Source: Streptomyces toyocaensis
GTDB taxonomy: Bacteria; Actinomycetota; Actinomycetes; Streptomycetales; Streptomycetaceae
Reading direction: 5' to 3'
Length of the DNA: 64,000 nucleotides
Assembly: GCF_000725125.1 (NCBI RefSeq)
Contig: NZ_JFCB01000012.1
Location: forward strand, 1 to 64,000
Made by a program: the position numbers and the translations under genes. The notes below the pieces were generated by a model, which had not been told where the DNA came from, did no database searches, and worked only from the letters and a program-made list of their open reading frames with translations. Positions 63,785 through 64,000 of this stretch are shown one piece after another; position 1 is the stretch's first letter; every line of letters starts with the position of its first letter.

Positions 63785-64000
63785 ATGGGAAAGGTGACCT
63801 ACCTGCGCCTGCCGCACCTCATGGACGACCTGCTGTGCTTCGTGGCCGAGGACGACCTCTGGCTCGCCCCGCTCGACGGTCCCGGCCGCGCCTGGCGGCT
63901 CACCGTCGACCGCACCAAGCTCGGCCACCCCCGCTTCTCCCCCGACGGCCGGCACATCGCGTACACGAGCTGGCGCAGCCTCGATCCCGAGGTGCACCTC
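63785..64000 (+). CDS. Tricorn-like protease, N-terminal fragment at window edge
   Basis: 72 codons are visible before the window ends. VTYLRLPHLMDDLLCFVAED, DLWLAPLDG and RFSPDGRHIAYTS are the opening beta-propeller blades of Streptomyces Tricorn protease homologues, large cytosolic serine peptidases that trim proteasome products. Starts are ATG 63785 or GTG 63794 in the same frame. The catalytic part lies outside the window. Confidence 0.82.
   Translation, partial: MGKVTYLRLPHLMDDLLCFVAEDDLWLAPLDGPGRAWRLTVDRTKLGHPRFSPDGRHIAYTSWRSLDPEVHL

Overview
This window is a high-GC (about 70%) actinomycete chromosome segment, almost certainly Streptomyces. The order tRNA-Gln / glmU / prs / rplY / pth / ppc / desaturase / galTEK / ispE-rsmA-tatD-rsmI / pmt / two penicillin-binding-protein loci / ssgE / ECF metal transporter matches, from memory, the SCO312x-SCO316x region of S. 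coelicolor. GTG starts, 4-bp ATGA/GTGA overlaps and the rarity of TTA codons fit this.

Layout. (1) 1-3.4 kb: a polymorphic-toxin-like locus. A YrhB-domain protein (cut by the window edge) and an SMI1/KNR4 protein lie on the minus strand, and a YwqJ-type deaminase plus SUKH-3 protein on the plus strand. (2) 3.4-10.5 kb: an orphan histidine kinase, a HTH/LAGLIDADG-like protein beside tRNA-Gln(UUG) with a strong terminator, glmU-prs (UDP-GlcNAc and PRPP synthesis), rplY, pth and a small membrane protein. (3) 10.6-24.7 kb: ppc, a fatty-acid desaturase-TetR pair with tandem operators, a trans-aconitate methyltransferase divergent from a MarR gene, two orphan LuxR-type response regulators (one without its phospho-acceptor Asp), a GNAT, the translationally coupled galTEK operon, and a divergent sodium:solute symporter sharing its promoter region. 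(4) 24.9-36.3 kb: two paralogous membrane-anchored beta-propeller proteins, an ABC-F ATPase, ispE-rsmA-tatD (with no rpfB between tatD and rsmA), rsmI, and the protein mannosyltransferase pmt.

(5) 36,245-51,748: an actinomycete integrative and conjugative element (AICE) integrated in the 3' end of the protein-coding gene pmt. It is bounded by perfect 87-bp direct repeats and restores the Pmt C-terminus. It carries Xis, a tyrosine integrase, a split prim-pol/helicase replication module, TraB and spread proteins, and a GntR repressor with a palindromic operator. It also carries two repeat arrays (GCGTCA iterons and AGGGAG repeats) that are good candidates for the replication origin and the transfer locus, and an uncharacterised three-gene cargo (36.5-39.9 kb) whose plus-strand pair is visibly lower in GC. 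traB has a TTA codon, so transfer may depend on bldA.

(6) 51.7-64 kb: a deleted PBP pseudogene beside attR, an intact MecA-like PBP, ssgE, and a CbiMN-CbiQ-CbiO transporter behind a perfect TTGCAA-N5-TTGCAA Nur box, which argues for nickel. Then come a serine beta-lactamase-family hydrolase, a DUF1876 protein, an EamA permease, a Phd/RelE toxin-antitoxin pair, an MMPL exporter with a TetR regulator, and the start of a Tricorn-like protease. The most novel material is the AICE with its cargo and cis-sites.
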